Origin: CAYWKU01 sp964459325
GTDB taxonomy: Bacteria; RBG-13-61-14; CAYWKU01
DNA: 64,000 nucleotides
Direction of reading: 5' to 3'
Assembly (NCBI GenBank): GCA_964459325.1
Contig: CAYWKU010000007.1
Location: 62,001 to 126,000, forward strand
Part shown: in pieces, positions 15,590 through 24,275 of the stretch
Position numbering within the stretch: position 1 is the stretch's first letter
Layout of the letters: every line of letters starts with the position of its first letter
Notes under the pieces: model-generated
What the model was told of the DNA's origin: nothing
The model's input: the letters and a program-made list of their open reading frames with translations, nothing else
The model's database searches: none
Program-made: the position numbers and the translations under genes

Positions 15590-17095
15590 ATGGAAGCTGA
15601 GCGAAAGAAGAGCGGAAGCGAGCGGCTCGAGTTCTGGGAAAGACTTTTCCGACCGCGAGCGGTGGCGGTGTTCGGGGCGCATCCGACAAAGCTGACCACC
15701 TTCGCCAACATGTTCCTGGCCGCCAACATCCGCACCGGCTATGACGGCGAAATCTACCCCATCGGTATTCGCGGCGGAGAAGTATTCGGCAGGAAAATAC
15801 ACAAAAGCCTCGCCGAGGCGCCCGACCCTATAGACCTGGCCTGTGTGGCCGTTCCCGCCGACCACGTCATGGAGGTGCTGGAGGAGTGCCACAAGAGAAA
15901 CATCCCCGGCGCTCAGATACTTACAGCCGGTTTCTCCGAACTGGGAACCGAAGAGGGACGCCGCCTGGAGGAGCAAATAGCCGAGTATGCCCGGAAAGGG
16001 ATGCGCATCATAGGGCCCAATTGTTTCGGCATCTACGACCCCGGCTGTGGGCTTACGCTTATGCCGGGGGGAGGATTCACCCGGACGAAAGGCCCGGTGG
16101 CTTTTATCAGCCAGAGCGGCGGGCAGGCAACGGACATGGGCTACGCATCGCCCGGCTTCGGGTTCGGATGGCGGCGCATAGTGAGCGTGGGCAACGCCTG
16201 CGACGTCAACCCGACCGAGCTTATCGAGCTTTTCGCAGAAGACCCGGAATGCTCCATTATATCGCTTTACCTCGAAGGCGTAAACGACGGAAGGAAATTT
16301 GTCCGGGCGGTCAGGAATGCCTGCCTGAAAAAGCCGGTGGTCATCTGGAAAGTCGGGCTAACCGAAGGCGGCTCCCGGGTGGTCGGCAGCCACACCGGCA
16401 GCATGGGCGGAGCGGGAGAAATCTGGGAAGGCGCGCTCGGGCAGGCGGGCGCTACTTTGGTATCGAGCCAGGAGGAGTTGCTCGACGCCATACACGCTTT
16501 TCATAACATAGGCGAATGGACGGGCGAGGGAATCGGGTTTGTGGGAGGCGGCGGAGCGATGAGCGCATCTGCCGCCGACGCCGTGGAAAAGCACCGTTTC
16601 AGGCTGCCGAAGCTGGGCTCACCGGCGGTGGAAGCCAACCGGTCGGTCATAGCGGCTGTAGGCACATCCCCGGACAACCCGGTGGACGCCGGCAGCCCTG
16701 TCGTGCCGCCCCACGTGCTCGGCCCCCTGATGGACAATACCGCCTCCGACCCTTCGGTGGACGTGGTGCTGCTTATGCAGTATGTCCATCACATAACCTT
16801 CATAACCAAGCTTTTCCTCGGCGACGCCGACAGGCCGCTGGAGGAGCTGTCCTGGCACGAACAGATAGCCGGGGGGTGTAAAATGGTCAGGGAAGCCCGG
16901 GGAAAGCCGGTGGCTCAGGTTTTGCCGCCGCTGGTATCGGATCTGGACAAGATGGACGCCGAGCGGGTGCTGAGGCTGTGGCGGGCGGCTTCTCATTCCA
17001 GGGGCGTTCCCACCTTCCCCAACCTGGACAGAGCGCTGACGGCGCTGGGTCACGTCAACGCATACTGGCAATGGAGGAAATCGAGGGAAGGGTAG
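15590..17095 (+). CDS. Acyl-CoA synthetase (NDP-forming) alpha-subunit-like protein
   Basis: The 501-aa protein has a CoA-binding Rossmann domain (residues ~20-115, PRAVAVFGAHPTKLT...LACVAVPADHVMEVLEECH), then a succinyl-CoA-synthetase-like domain (GPNCFGIYDP, FISQSGGQATD, GNACDVNPTELIELFAEDP) with the likely phosphorylated His268 in GSHTGSMGG, and a third flavodoxin-like part (~300-460). This is the alpha half of ADP-forming acetyl/acyl-CoA synthetases, which make ATP from acyl-CoA. The ATP-grasp (beta) half is neither fused nor encoded next door, so a partner must lie outside the window or the protein acts differently. There is no strong ribosome site at the ATG. The radical-SAM gene follows 51 bp downstream. 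Confidence 0.82.
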   Translation: MEAERKKSGSERLEFWERLFRPRAVAVFGAHPTKLTTFANMFLAANIRTGYDGEIYPIGIRGGEVFGRKIHKSLAEAPDPIDLACVAVPADHVMEVLEECHKRNIPGAQILTAGFSELGTEEGRRLEEQIAEYARKGMRIIGPNCFGIYDPGCGLTLMPGGGFTRTKGPVAFISQSGGQATDMGYASPGFGFGWRRIVSVGNACDVNPTELIELFAEDPECSIISLYLEGVNDGRKFVRAVRNACLKKPVVIWKVGLTEGGSRVVGSHTGSMGGAGEIWEGALGQAGATLVSSQEELLDAIHAFHNIGEWTGEGIGFVGGGGAMSASAADAVEKHRFRLPKLGSPAVEANRSVIAAVGTSPDNPVDAGSPVVPPHVLGPLMDNTASDPSVDVVLLMQYVHHITFITKLFLGDADRPLEELSWHEQIAGGCKMVREARGKPVAQVLPPLVSDLDKMDAERVLRLWRAASHSRGVPTFPNLDRALTALGHVNAYWQWRKSREG

Positions 17096-17146
17096 AAAGA
17101 TTTCCGAAAAATCTTACATTTTGCCGTCTCGCTCCGGGGGATAAGG

Positions 17147-18193
17147 TTGAAAAGGGACCTTCTCAGAAAGCTTATAGTTCATTACCTGGGGCCGCGACTG
17201 GTTCTTCCGCCCACTTCCGTTTTTATAAGCCCCACCCTTCGCTGCTCGTCACGATGCGCTCATTGCGGGATATGGAAGCTTGCCGACCGGGTACCGGAGA
17301 TGAGGGCTACCGAATGGGCAAACTTGCTGGAAGACCCCTATCTCAGGGGAGTGCGGACGCTGTGGATTTCCGGCGGCGAGCCGACTTTGCGGGACGACCT
17401 CGCCGAGCTTGCCCTGCGGGTTGCCGACAGCCTCCCGTCGCTCAACAACATCACAATAGGCGCCAACGGCCTTCATCCGGCCCGGCTGGAAACCTACCTC
17501 GAAAACACTTTGTCCTTTCTCCAGGCACGGGGGATTTACTCGTGGATGCACCTGAGCCTGGACGGGCCTCCCGAGGTTCACGATAAGATGCGGGGCGTAG
17601 AAGGCGCTTTCAATTCGCTCGATAAGACGGTTTCCGTGCTTCGCCGCTTCGCGGAAAGCTCGTCAAACCTGGGCTGGGGATTCAACTGCGTGATAACCCC
17701 CATCAACGCTCGGTATTTGCGGGAGGCGCAAGAAGCGGCGCGGCAACTCGGCGGGGAGATAACCTTCAACCTGGCGGCGCCCGAGGAGGGGTTTTATCGG
17801 GGCAAGCCGGAGTTGAAACTGTCGGGCGATGACAAGACGGCGGTCATAAGGTTCGTAAATGAGCTGATTAACGATGGCAGCCCGTACTTCAGGCGCCATT
17901 ACGAAACGCTCCTGACGGTGCTGGAAGGCAAGGAGCGGAAACACAGGTGCGAAACCCTGGAGGCCACGCTATACCTCGACCCCGACGGCACGGCCTACCC
18001 GTGCCCGGTGGTTTACGAGGACTTCCGTGTGCGAGTGGCACCGGGGGGAATGCAGTGGGCGTGGAAGAAGCTCGGGCGTTACCGCAGATGGATTCGCCGC
18101 CGGCATTGCGAATACTGCGCCCTGGGTTGCAGCTTCGGGGAAGGGGTAACCTTAGGGGAATTCATAAAGTTACAAAAGGAGGCGATGGGATGA
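17147..18193 (+). CDS. Radical SAM protein with SPASM-like C-terminus
   Basis: The 348-aa protein binds the radical-SAM cluster through CSSRCAHC (residues ~31-38), followed by SGGEPTLRDDL, the SAM-binding GGE motif. The middle (HLSLDGPPEVHDKMRGVEGAF) is typical of SPASM/twitch-type enzymes. The C-terminus has further cysteines in GTAYPCPVVYEDF and HCEYCALGCSFGEG, likely ligands of an auxiliary cluster. The start is a TTG preceded by a run of G (CGGGGGATAAGG). It shares the overall layout of the radical-SAM protein at 51297-52376. The stop overlaps the ATG of the exported PIMT gene (ATGA), so the two are translationally coupled. No precursor peptide is visible next to it; the substrate is unknown. 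Confidence 0.85.
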   Translation: MKRDLLRKLIVHYLGPRLVLPPTSVFISPTLRCSSRCAHCGIWKLADRVPEMRATEWANLLEDPYLRGVRTLWISGGEPTLRDDLAELALRVADSLPSLNNITIGANGLHPARLETYLENTLSFLQARGIYSWMHLSLDGPPEVHDKMRGVEGAFNSLDKTVSVLRRFAESSSNLGWGFNCVITPINARYLREAQEAARQLGGEITFNLAAPEEGFYRGKPELKLSGDDKTAVIRFVNELINDGSPYFRRHYETLLTVLEGKERKHRCETLEATLYLDPDGTAYPCPVVYEDFRVRVAPGGMQWAWKKLGRYRRWIRRRHCEYCALGCSFGEGVTLGEFIKLQKEAMG

Positions 18194-18948
18194 AGGGATT
18201 GAAAATAACCGCCCTCATGTTCGCGTTTTTTGCCCTTTTGATATGTTGCGAGCATGGCGAGAGCGCCGAAGGCCCTCTGGCGCCCGAAGCCTACAAGGGC
18301 GAGGAAATAAAATGGCGAAGGGCGCGGGAGAGCATGGTTTCGAGGCAGATACAGGGCCGGGACGTCACCGATAAGGCGGTGCTGGAGGCCATGCGCAAAG
18401 TGCCGCGGCACCTGTTCGTTCCGAAAAGGTCCCGCGACGCCGCATACTCCGACAGGCCGCTGCCCATCGGGCATAATCAGACCATCAGCCAGCCGTACAT
18501 AGTGGCCAAGATGACCGAGCTGATGAAGCCCGCCGGCGGCGAAAAGGTGCTGGAAATCGGCGCCGGCTCCGGTTACCAGGCGGCGGTGCTGGCGGAAATA
18601 GTGAAGCGGGTACACACCATCGAGATAATCCCCGAGCTGGGCGAATCGGCAAGAGCGCGGCTGAGAAAGATGGGCTACGACAACGTCCACGTGCGTATAG
18701 GGGACGGCTACAAGGGCTGGCCCAAGGCCGCTCCCTTCGACTCGACCATAGTGACCGCCGCGCCTCCCCGCATCCCGGAGCCGCTGGTGGAGCAACTCAA
18801 GCGGGGGGGCCGGATGGTGATTCCGGTAGGGGAAGGTTTCCAGCAGCTCGTAGTGGTAAAACGCACTGAGGACGGTTACAAGCGGGAGGAGATATTTCCG
18901 GTGCGATTCGTGCCCATGACCGGCGAAGTTCAGGAAAAGAAGGAATAG
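18190..18948 (+). CDS. pcm: Exported protein-L-isoaspartate O-methyltransferase
   Basis: The 252-aa protein has an N-terminal hydrophobic segment (ITALMFAFFALLICCEHGESAEG) that looks like a signal peptide, so the enzyme should work in the periplasm. The body is a clear PIMT: RESMVSRQIQGRDVTDKAVLEAMRKVPRHLFVP (broken here at the family's start), YSDRPLPIGHNQTISQPYIV, the SAM loop VLEIGAGSGYQ, and PEPLVEQLKRGGRMVIPVG. PIMT methylates isoaspartyl residues to start protein repair. GGAGG lies eight bases before the ATG inside the end of the radical-SAM gene. A lipobox is not convincing (Ile or Cys at -1), so I call it soluble or signal-anchored. Start and family are secure. Confidence 0.92.
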   Translation: MKGLKITALMFAFFALLICCEHGESAEGPLAPEAYKGEEIKWRRARESMVSRQIQGRDVTDKAVLEAMRKVPRHLFVPKRSRDAAYSDRPLPIGHNQTISQPYIVAKMTELMKPAGGEKVLEIGAGSGYQAAVLAEIVKRVHTIEIIPELGESARARLRKMGYDNVHVRIGDGYKGWPKAAPFDSTIVTAAPPRIPEPLVEQLKRGGRMVIPVGEGFQQLVVVKRTEDGYKREEIFPVRFVPMTGEVQEKKE

Positions 18949-18999
18949 TTAGATAAAGATAATTTGCAGGCAAAAAACCGTGCGGTGTCGCCCGATTTT

Positions 19000-20178
19000 T
19001 CAGGTGTCGCTTTGCCTGTTTATTGCATATTCGATAAGGGTGAAAGTTATCGGAACCAACCCCAACAGGCCTGCCGTGCGGAAAACGGTATCAAGCTCGG
19101 AGCCGGCGAGTATATACCCGAATATGGGCGGCGAGACGGTCTGCCCCAGGTACATCACGGTGGTAAATATGGAAACCACCCCGGCACGCATTTGAAGCGG
19201 CGCCAACCCGGCGGCGCAGGTGTTGAGGGTGGGCAGAGCCAGCCCGAAACCGCCGCCCCAGATGATGAAGCAGGGCAGGAGGGTGTGGTAGCTTTCGACG
19301 GAACTTATGGTCAAAAGCGCCGTCGAGCAGAGCACGAAACCGGTGAGAATGATCGAGTATTCGGAAAAATTGCGCATTATCCGCCCCGACTGCGACGACA
19401 CAATCGCAGCGGCGCCGGAGGCGAAGGTGATGGCGAATCCGGCATGGGCGGTGGTAAGCCCGAACCGCTTCACGATGAGAATGGGCACGTACACCACTAT
19501 CGAATACAAAAGCACGAAGGCCATAAAGTTGGAAAAGAAAACCCAAATCGAGCGGTGATGCGCTATATGGCGCAGCAGCCCTTTGAAATAATCAGCCCTC
19601 CGCGGTTTCCTTTCATCGGTGGGCGCTCGCCGCTCTTTTAGCTTCATCGCCGCAACAACGCCCACCGGAACGGCCAGGGTATATATATAGAAGGGATAAA
19701 ACCACGCAAGCGTCGCCAGCGCTCCCGAAACGAAGGGCACGAACGAGTTGGTTATGGTCTGAAAGCTGATGCGGTAGCCCATTGCCTGAGCCCGCTCGTT
19801 CCCGGAGAAAAGGTCGCCTATCAGGGTAACGGAGGTGTTCATCATTCCGCCGACGCCTATGCCCTGGAGCGACCTCATGACCAGCACCGGGACGAAAGTG
19901 TCGCACAGCGTTATTCCAAACCCGGCGGCTCCGAAAAGCGCCGCGCAGAAGGCTATTACCGGCCTTCGCCCGATTTTGTCGGCAATCAGCCCCAGAACCG
20001 GCGTGCTCGCCATTGCGAAGAAGGTATAAAAACTCATGACCAGGCCGATTTTTTCCTCGGCCACCCCCAGGGGGCCGAGCATGGCCGGCAATATCGGCCC
20101 CACCAGGCTGCCGCCGGTAACGGCAAAAACGACAATGGCTATTATTATTTGCAGGTTTTTATCCCGCAGGACGTGCAT
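19000..20178 (-). CDS. Major facilitator superfamily transporter
   Basis: The 392-aa protein has about twelve hydrophobic helices in two halves. MFS motif A appears between helices 2 and 3 (GLIADKIGRRPVIAF), and MRSLQGIGVGGMMNTSVTLIGD fits helix 4-5 of drug-exporter types. The start ATG follows GAGGTGAG. The family covers proton-coupled efflux of small molecules; nothing here fixes the substrate. It converges with the PIMT gene (51 bp) and lies 49 bp downstream of the orphan 486-aa gene, with which it may be co-transcribed. Confidence 0.88.
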   Translation of the reverse strand: MHVLRDKNLQIIIAIVVFAVTGGSLVGPILPAMLGPLGVAEEKIGLVMSFYTFFAMASTPVLGLIADKIGRRPVIAFCAALFGAAGFGITLCDTFVPVLVMRSLQGIGVGGMMNTSVTLIGDLFSGNERAQAMGYRISFQTITNSFVPFVSGALATLAWFYPFYIYTLAVPVGVVAAMKLKERRAPTDERKPRRADYFKGLLRHIAHHRSIWVFFSNFMAFVLLYSIVVYVPILIVKRFGLTTAHAGFAITFASGAAAIVSSQSGRIMRNFSEYSIILTGFVLCSTALLTISSVESYHTLLPCFIIWGGGFGLALPTLNTCAAGLAPLQMRAGVVSIFTTVMYLGQTVSPPIFGYILAGSELDTVFRTAGLLGLVPITFTLIEYAINRQSDT

Positions 20179-20227
20179 AAAAACTCACCTCACGGAAACA
20201 CGGAAAAGTGGTGGTTCGGGGAGCCGG

Positions 20228-21688
20228 TTAAAAGATGTCTTCTTCCTCGGGGACGCTCTCTATCCCGGCCACGCGACGGCCCGCGACGGCTTCGGCGGGG
20301 GCTTTCCGGCGACCCTTGCGTGACGGCTTCTCGCCCTCCAGTTCCATGAGCTTGTCGCCAAGGCCGCAGGTATAATTAATCTCGGACAGTATATAAAGCG
20401 TCATCAGGTTGCACCCGACGCAATAAGGCTCGGGAGTTGTCAGGTCGGCCCGCTTGCCGTCTTCCACCTCGTGCCATATCAGCCCGCCGTAATAGAGGTC
20501 GCGCTCGATGAAATCCAGCAGGGACTTTATCTCCCACAGGTAAGTATCGTTGCCGGTGGCTTCATAGAGATAAAGACTGACCAGGAGCATGTAGTTCTGA
20601 GCGGAAAGCGATTTTATGTTCAGCGAATACTCGCCCCTCCTCAACATACTCACGTAAGGCGTCCAGTATCCGCCGCTTTGCTCGTCCCTGAGGTTCTTGT
20701 AAAGCCAGTTGAAGATGCCCTCCGCCTCCTGGAGCGCGCTGCTCTGGCCGGTGATGCTGTGAAGCAGCGTCAGCCCCAGCGCGAAAACCGGGTTGGGGCA
20801 GCAGAAATGCCTCTCTTCGCCCGGATTGAACAAAAACCGCGGCCCCTCGAAATCGTAAGCTTTTTTCCTGGCCGCGTCCAGAAACCGCAATGCGTTGCCC
20901 ACCCAGGTGTCGCCGGTTATGGAGCGGTCATGCCTTTTCATGAAATCCGCCACCACGAGATTCATCATGAAAAACATGGCGGTGGGAGTGGTTCTGCCGT
21001 AATAATCGGCCATTGTTATGGGCAACTCGCCCTCCAGGTAGCCGCCAAGCGCCTCCATCAGGTCGTCGAGCATCTCGATAAGACCGAGCGCCTCGGGCAC
21101 CGTTTCCCAGTGAGGCAGGTAATCGAAAGTGACTATCAGCCCCATCGCCGCCATCATGGCATTTTCGGCGCCCCCCATCAGCTTGCGGGGGTCTTCCCTG
21201 ACCTGCCTTATGTCCCGCAAATTGGCCCGCCGGGAGCTCATGGCCCGCTCGAAGGCCCTTATGTCTCCGGTCATCCGCCACCTGAGCACATCCGCCGCCG
21301 GGCCGTATAGCGAAGCGTCGCCCCAGTGCTCGGTCCACCGGCCGCTGATAAACTCTATCTCCCGCTCCAGGTAGTAATATACCTTGTCGTAAAGGCCTTC
21401 CCGGTAAAACTCGACATTTTTCGGATAACGCCGGCGAATGGCCCCTATGCGTTTCTCGCCGGGCTCGTTGGAAGGAGCCGGGCGCCAGCTTCTTTCAACT
21501 TTGAATTCATCCGCTGTCGGCTCGGCCCCCGCCTTTGCGGTGAGTCGGAAGAAGCCGGACACGCTCCGGATGGCACGGCGGCGGATAACACGCGGAATGC
21601 CCCGATTAATCAGGATTCGCTCGAAAGCCGCCTTCTGAGCCCGCTTCTGCACCCCTTGAAACTGGTTGACTATACGGTCCAAAATCAC
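20228..21688 (-). CDS. Uncharacterised 486-aa protein, probably an alpha/alpha toroid
   Basis: I do not recognise a named family. The start is GTG with AAGGG six bases upstream. There is no signal peptide. From ~100 the sequence is a succession of amphipathic helices about 40-50 residues apart with aromatic and glycine turns (YYYLEREIEFISGRWTEHWG, FNWLYKNLRDEQSGGYWTPY, YMLLVSLYLYEATGNDTYL), the pattern of (alpha/alpha)6 toroid enzymes or cyclase-like folds. A conserved-looking CC pair (HFCCPN) and CVGCN near the end could bind metal. The C-terminal 50 residues are basic and disordered. It is followed by the MFS transporter on the same strand, so a transport-linked catabolic role is possible but unproven. 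Confidence 0.75.
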   Translation of the reverse strand: MILDRIVNQFQGVQKRAQKAAFERILINRGIPRVIRRRAIRSVSGFFRLTAKAGAEPTADEFKVERSWRPAPSNEPGEKRIGAIRRRYPKNVEFYREGLYDKVYYYLEREIEFISGRWTEHWGDASLYGPAADVLRWRMTGDIRAFERAMSSRRANLRDIRQVREDPRKLMGGAENAMMAAMGLIVTFDYLPHWETVPEALGLIEMLDDLMEALGGYLEGELPITMADYYGRTTPTAMFFMMNLVVADFMKRHDRSITGDTWVGNALRFLDAARKKAYDFEGPRFLFNPGEERHFCCPNPVFALGLTLLHSITGQSSALQEAEGIFNWLYKNLRDEQSGGYWTPYVSMLRRGEYSLNIKSLSAQNYMLLVSLYLYEATGNDTYLWEIKSLLDFIERDLYYGGLIWHEVEDGKRADLTTPEPYCVGCNLMTLYILSEINYTCGLGDKLMELEGEKPSRKGRRKAPAEAVAGRRVAGIESVPEEEDIF

Positions 21689-21730
21689 CTTAAACCCTTT
21701 TGCAGGGAAGGTTACTTGCGCCCGGTAAAA

Positions 21731-21839
21731 ATGTCCAGAGGGGTTGTAAGGCGAAAACCCTCAATTGAGGGTGTGAAATAAGTTGACTTAAAATCTTGTC
21801 CTGAAATCCCGCAATGTCCAGTGGGGTTGTAAGAGGAAA
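21731..21839 (+). repeat. Direct repeat pair around a 16-bp palindrome
   Basis: Two near-identical 26-bp units (21731-21756 and 21814-21839) start ATGTCCAG and share GGGGTTGTAAG; they are 83 bp apart. Between them lies the perfect palindrome ACCCTCAATTGAGGGT (21757-21772). The region is upstream of the two-gene GMC operon (start 21901) and of the divergent orphan gene, so it may hold regulatory sites. Confidence 0.6.
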
Positions 21840-21900
21840 CTTCTGCGTTTATAGTCGTCCTGCACACTTTGAACCGTCCTTTTTGCGAAACGGAGGGAAA

Positions 21901-22416
21901 ATGTTCTGGACAGGATTGATTGTCGGAATAGTCGGCTCCTGGCTGGTCAGGGAGCTCTTTCTCGGGTATATCGCGCCTCCCACCGGCTTCAAGCGCCTGG
22001 GCAGGAAAGGCTATGCGGTAGTCCGTGCGATAGGCGAAGCGTTGCTACCGGAAGGGGGGGACATTCCTTATTCTGCGGAGCAGGCCGATGTACCTCAGTT
22101 CGTGGACAACTACCTCGACGGCGTGCCCACCCTCACCCGCCGGCTGATACACATGCTCTTCTTTCTTATGGAACACGCCACCTACATATTCGCCTTCACC
22201 ACCCGCCGCCTTTCCGAGATGGACGTGGACGCCCGGATACGCTACCTCGAGGGATGGGAAAACAGCCGCCTTTACGCGCGCAGGTTGGCCTTTACCAGCC
22301 TCCGGGCCATATACGGCATGGCCTACCTGGCCCACCCGGATGTCGAGAAGGCCATGGGGATAGATATAAACCGCAGGTGCCGAGAAGCGCTTGTCGTTGA
22401 AAGGAAGCGCGCATGA
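21901..22416 (+). CDS. Small subunit-like protein of a GMC oxidoreductase (gluconate 2-dehydrogenase subunit 3-like)
   Basis: The ATG at 21901 follows GGAGGGAAA and gives 171 aa. The N-terminal segment FWTGLIVGIVGSWLVREL is hydrophobic and could be a signal anchor. The rest is helical, with EALLPEGGDIPYSAEQADVPQFVDNYL resembling the start of gluconate 2-dehydrogenase subunit 3 proteins, and TRRLIHMLFFLMEHATY and RIRYLEGWENSRLYARR further along. The stop overlaps the start of the GMC flavoprotein (ATGA), the usual arrangement of subunit 3 with its flavin subunit. The role is probably to stabilise or export/anchor the large subunit. No Tat motif is visible on either chain. Confidence 0.75.
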   Translation: MFWTGLIVGIVGSWLVRELFLGYIAPPTGFKRLGRKGYAVVRAIGEALLPEGGDIPYSAEQADVPQFVDNYLDGVPTLTRRLIHMLFFLMEHATYIFAFTTRRLSEMDVDARIRYLEGWENSRLYARRLAFTSLRAIYGMAYLAHPDVEKAMGIDINRRCREALVVERKRA

Positions 22417-23957
22417 ATACCGAATCGCCCAATCCCCACGAGCACGTAAAAAGGTTCCGTGATTATGACCGGGATATGAAAGACAGTTGCGATTTCCTTA
22501 TCGTCGGCTCCGGTCCCGCCGGCTCGGTGGCGGTTAAAGAGCTTTCGGAAGCGGGATACGACGTGGTGTTGCTGGAGGAAGGTCATCCCGTGGGGCCGGA
22601 GGATTTCGTCAGGGAAGGCTCCCGCTCCATGATGAGGCTGATGAAGGAAGCCGGCGTGCGCTCCACCCTGGGAAACATCGCCATGCCCACTATGCAGGCG
22701 ATTTGCCTGGGAGGCGGTTCCCTCATCAACAGCGCCATTTGCATACGGGCGCCCGAGTTCGTGTTCGAAAGATGGCGCAAAGAATGCGGCATCGAATGGG
22801 CGAGCCGGGCCGAGCTGGACCCTCACTACGATAAAATCGCGGAATACTGGGGAGTTCAGCCCACCCCGGAAGACGTGCAGGGCCGCCGCAATCTCCTGTT
22901 CAAAGAAGCATGCGACAACCTGGGCATCGAAAGCCACCCCAACGACCGGAACGTGCAGGGGTGCAAGGCTTGCGCCGAATGCTTCACCGGTTGCCCCACC
23001 CGCGCCAAAAAGAGCACCGACGTGGTGTTCATACCCGACGCCATACGCAACGGCGCCCGCGTCTATGCCAACATGCGGGCGGAAAAGCTGATAATAGAAG
23101 GTAACCGCGTGGCCGGAATACATGCCCGCGCGGCGGATAACTGGACAAAGCGCACCGGCCACTCGCTCGAAGTGCGTGCCAAATGCACCATCCTCGCCGC
23201 CGGGGTCGTTGGAACTCCCACGTTGTTGCAGAAAAACGGCAATGCCGCCAACTCCTCCGGTTGGGTGGGCAAAAACCTCGTATTCCATCCCGGCGGGGCT
23301 ATTATGGGAATTTTCGACGAGGAGGTCAACCCGTGGGACGGGGCGACTCAGGGGTACTCCTCCATCGAGTACCTCGAGCAGGGCTTCAAGCTGGAATCGT
23401 TGTGGGCGCCGCCGGCGGTGCTGGCCGTCAGGTTTCCCGACTTCGGCTATGACTTCAAATCCCACATAGCCAAGTACAAGCACATGGCGCCCTGGGTGGC
23501 GGTGATAAGCGGGCAGTCGCAGGGCCAGGTGCGCGCCCGAAAGAGAGGCTGGGACCCGCTGCTCAAATATAACCAGAGCCAGGAGGATGCTAATAGAATC
23601 AGGGAAGGCCTGTCCAAGGTGGCGCAGCTTTTCGAAGCCGCCGGGGCTCATTCGATGCTGCCCGGAGTGCACGGGCTGCCCACCGTCATGAAAACCGAAG
23701 GCGCTCCGAAAAAGATACTGGAAACAAAGTTGAAGCCGGCGGACATGGTCAGCGCCGCCAGCCACGTCTTCGGCACTACCAAAATGGGCGCCGACCCATC
23801 GAACAGCGTGGTGGACCCTTCGGGTAAAACTCACGACCTCGACGACCTGTACATAGTGGACACCGGCATCATGCCCATCTGCACCAGCGTTAACCCCATG
23901 TTCACCATCATGGCCATAAGCGATAAGATATGCCGGGGACTCAGGGAAAGATATTAA
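22413..23957 (+). CDS. GMC-family FAD-dependent oxidoreductase
   Basis: The 514-aa protein starts with the FAD-binding Rossmann motif FLIVGSGPAGSVAVKEL and VVLLEEG. The GMC signature appears as CLGGGSLINSAICIR. A cysteine-rich stretch CKACAECFTGCP (~residues 185-196) has CxxCxxCxxxCP spacing; related bacterial GMC proteins carry it, and it could bind a metal or cluster. The C-terminus has the catalytic-region His (ASHVFGTTKMG) and DTGIMPICTSVNPMFTIMA. GMC enzymes oxidise alcohols or sugars and pass electrons to flavin and then to an acceptor. With the subunit-3-like protein it forms a two-gene unit. The substrate is unknown. Confidence 0.92.
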   Translation: MNTESPNPHEHVKRFRDYDRDMKDSCDFLIVGSGPAGSVAVKELSEAGYDVVLLEEGHPVGPEDFVREGSRSMMRLMKEAGVRSTLGNIAMPTMQAICLGGGSLINSAICIRAPEFVFERWRKECGIEWASRAELDPHYDKIAEYWGVQPTPEDVQGRRNLLFKEACDNLGIESHPNDRNVQGCKACAECFTGCPTRAKKSTDVVFIPDAIRNGARVYANMRAEKLIIEGNRVAGIHARAADNWTKRTGHSLEVRAKCTILAAGVVGTPTLLQKNGNAANSSGWVGKNLVFHPGGAIMGIFDEEVNPWDGATQGYSSIEYLEQGFKLESLWAPPAVLAVRFPDFGYDFKSHIAKYKHMAPWVAVISGQSQGQVRARKRGWDPLLKYNQSQEDANRIREGLSKVAQLFEAAGAHSMLPGVHGLPTVMKTEGAPKKILETKLKPADMVSAASHVFGTTKMGADPSNSVVDPSGKTHDLDDLYIVDTGIMPICTSVNPMFTIMAISDKICRGLRERY

Positions 23958-23964
23958 ACTGTTA

Positions 23965-24046
23965 GTGGGAGCGACCTCCCGGCCTCGCCCGTAAGGCTAC
24001 AGCCGGGGTCGCGACCTTCTTAATCGAGACCACAGGTCTCTCCAAC
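23965..24046 (-). repeat. 82-bp dispersed palindromic repeat, copy B
   Basis: The minus strand reads nearly the same as copy A at 12470-12560, including GAGAGACCTGTGGTCTCGAT and the core CCCCGGCTGTAGCCTTACGG, with a 9-bp shorter middle. It begins seven bases past the GMC stop codon. Its position right after a gene suits REP-type elements that stabilise or end transcripts. Confidence 0.75.
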
Positions 24047-24192
24047 TTTATAAGAGGGGCAACCACTGAACCGGGTTCATCAACGAGTTCGCCTCTACCC
24101 TTGCCCAAAAAGTTAAATTGTTTTAGTATTTTATACTTCGCGATAAATCAGGGTTATACTGTTGAGAATCGAAAAGAGGTGGATTTCCGGAA

Positions 24193-24216
24193 GACAAGGG
24201 GCTTAAGCCCCTTGTC
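24193..24216. repeat. 24-bp perfect palindrome
   Basis: GACAAGGGGCTT is followed directly by its exact reverse complement. The same GACAAGGGG and CCCCTTGTC arms occur inside the MITE-like element at 15258-15451. It lies in the 318-bp gap between the GMC gene and the EMO-like gene, which otherwise holds only repeat copy B and about 60 bp of AT-rich leader. Confidence 0.65.
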
Positions 24217-24275
24217 CGGCGCACTCAAAAACTGTGTTGAATCAAAAACTATAATTAAAACAAGGAGTGGCAATA

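Noticed and set aside
17147..18193. RiPP maturase with precursor peptide
   Set aside because: No short frame with a leader-like sequence and ribosome site was seen next to the radical-SAM gene.
18190..18948. Lipoprotein signal on the PIMT
   Set aside because: The residues before the Cys pair (LLIC) do not fit the lipobox well; a plain signal peptide is a better call.
22323..23834. A 503-aa open frame on the minus strand
   Set aside because: It is antisense to the GMC oxidoreductase and shows no family features.
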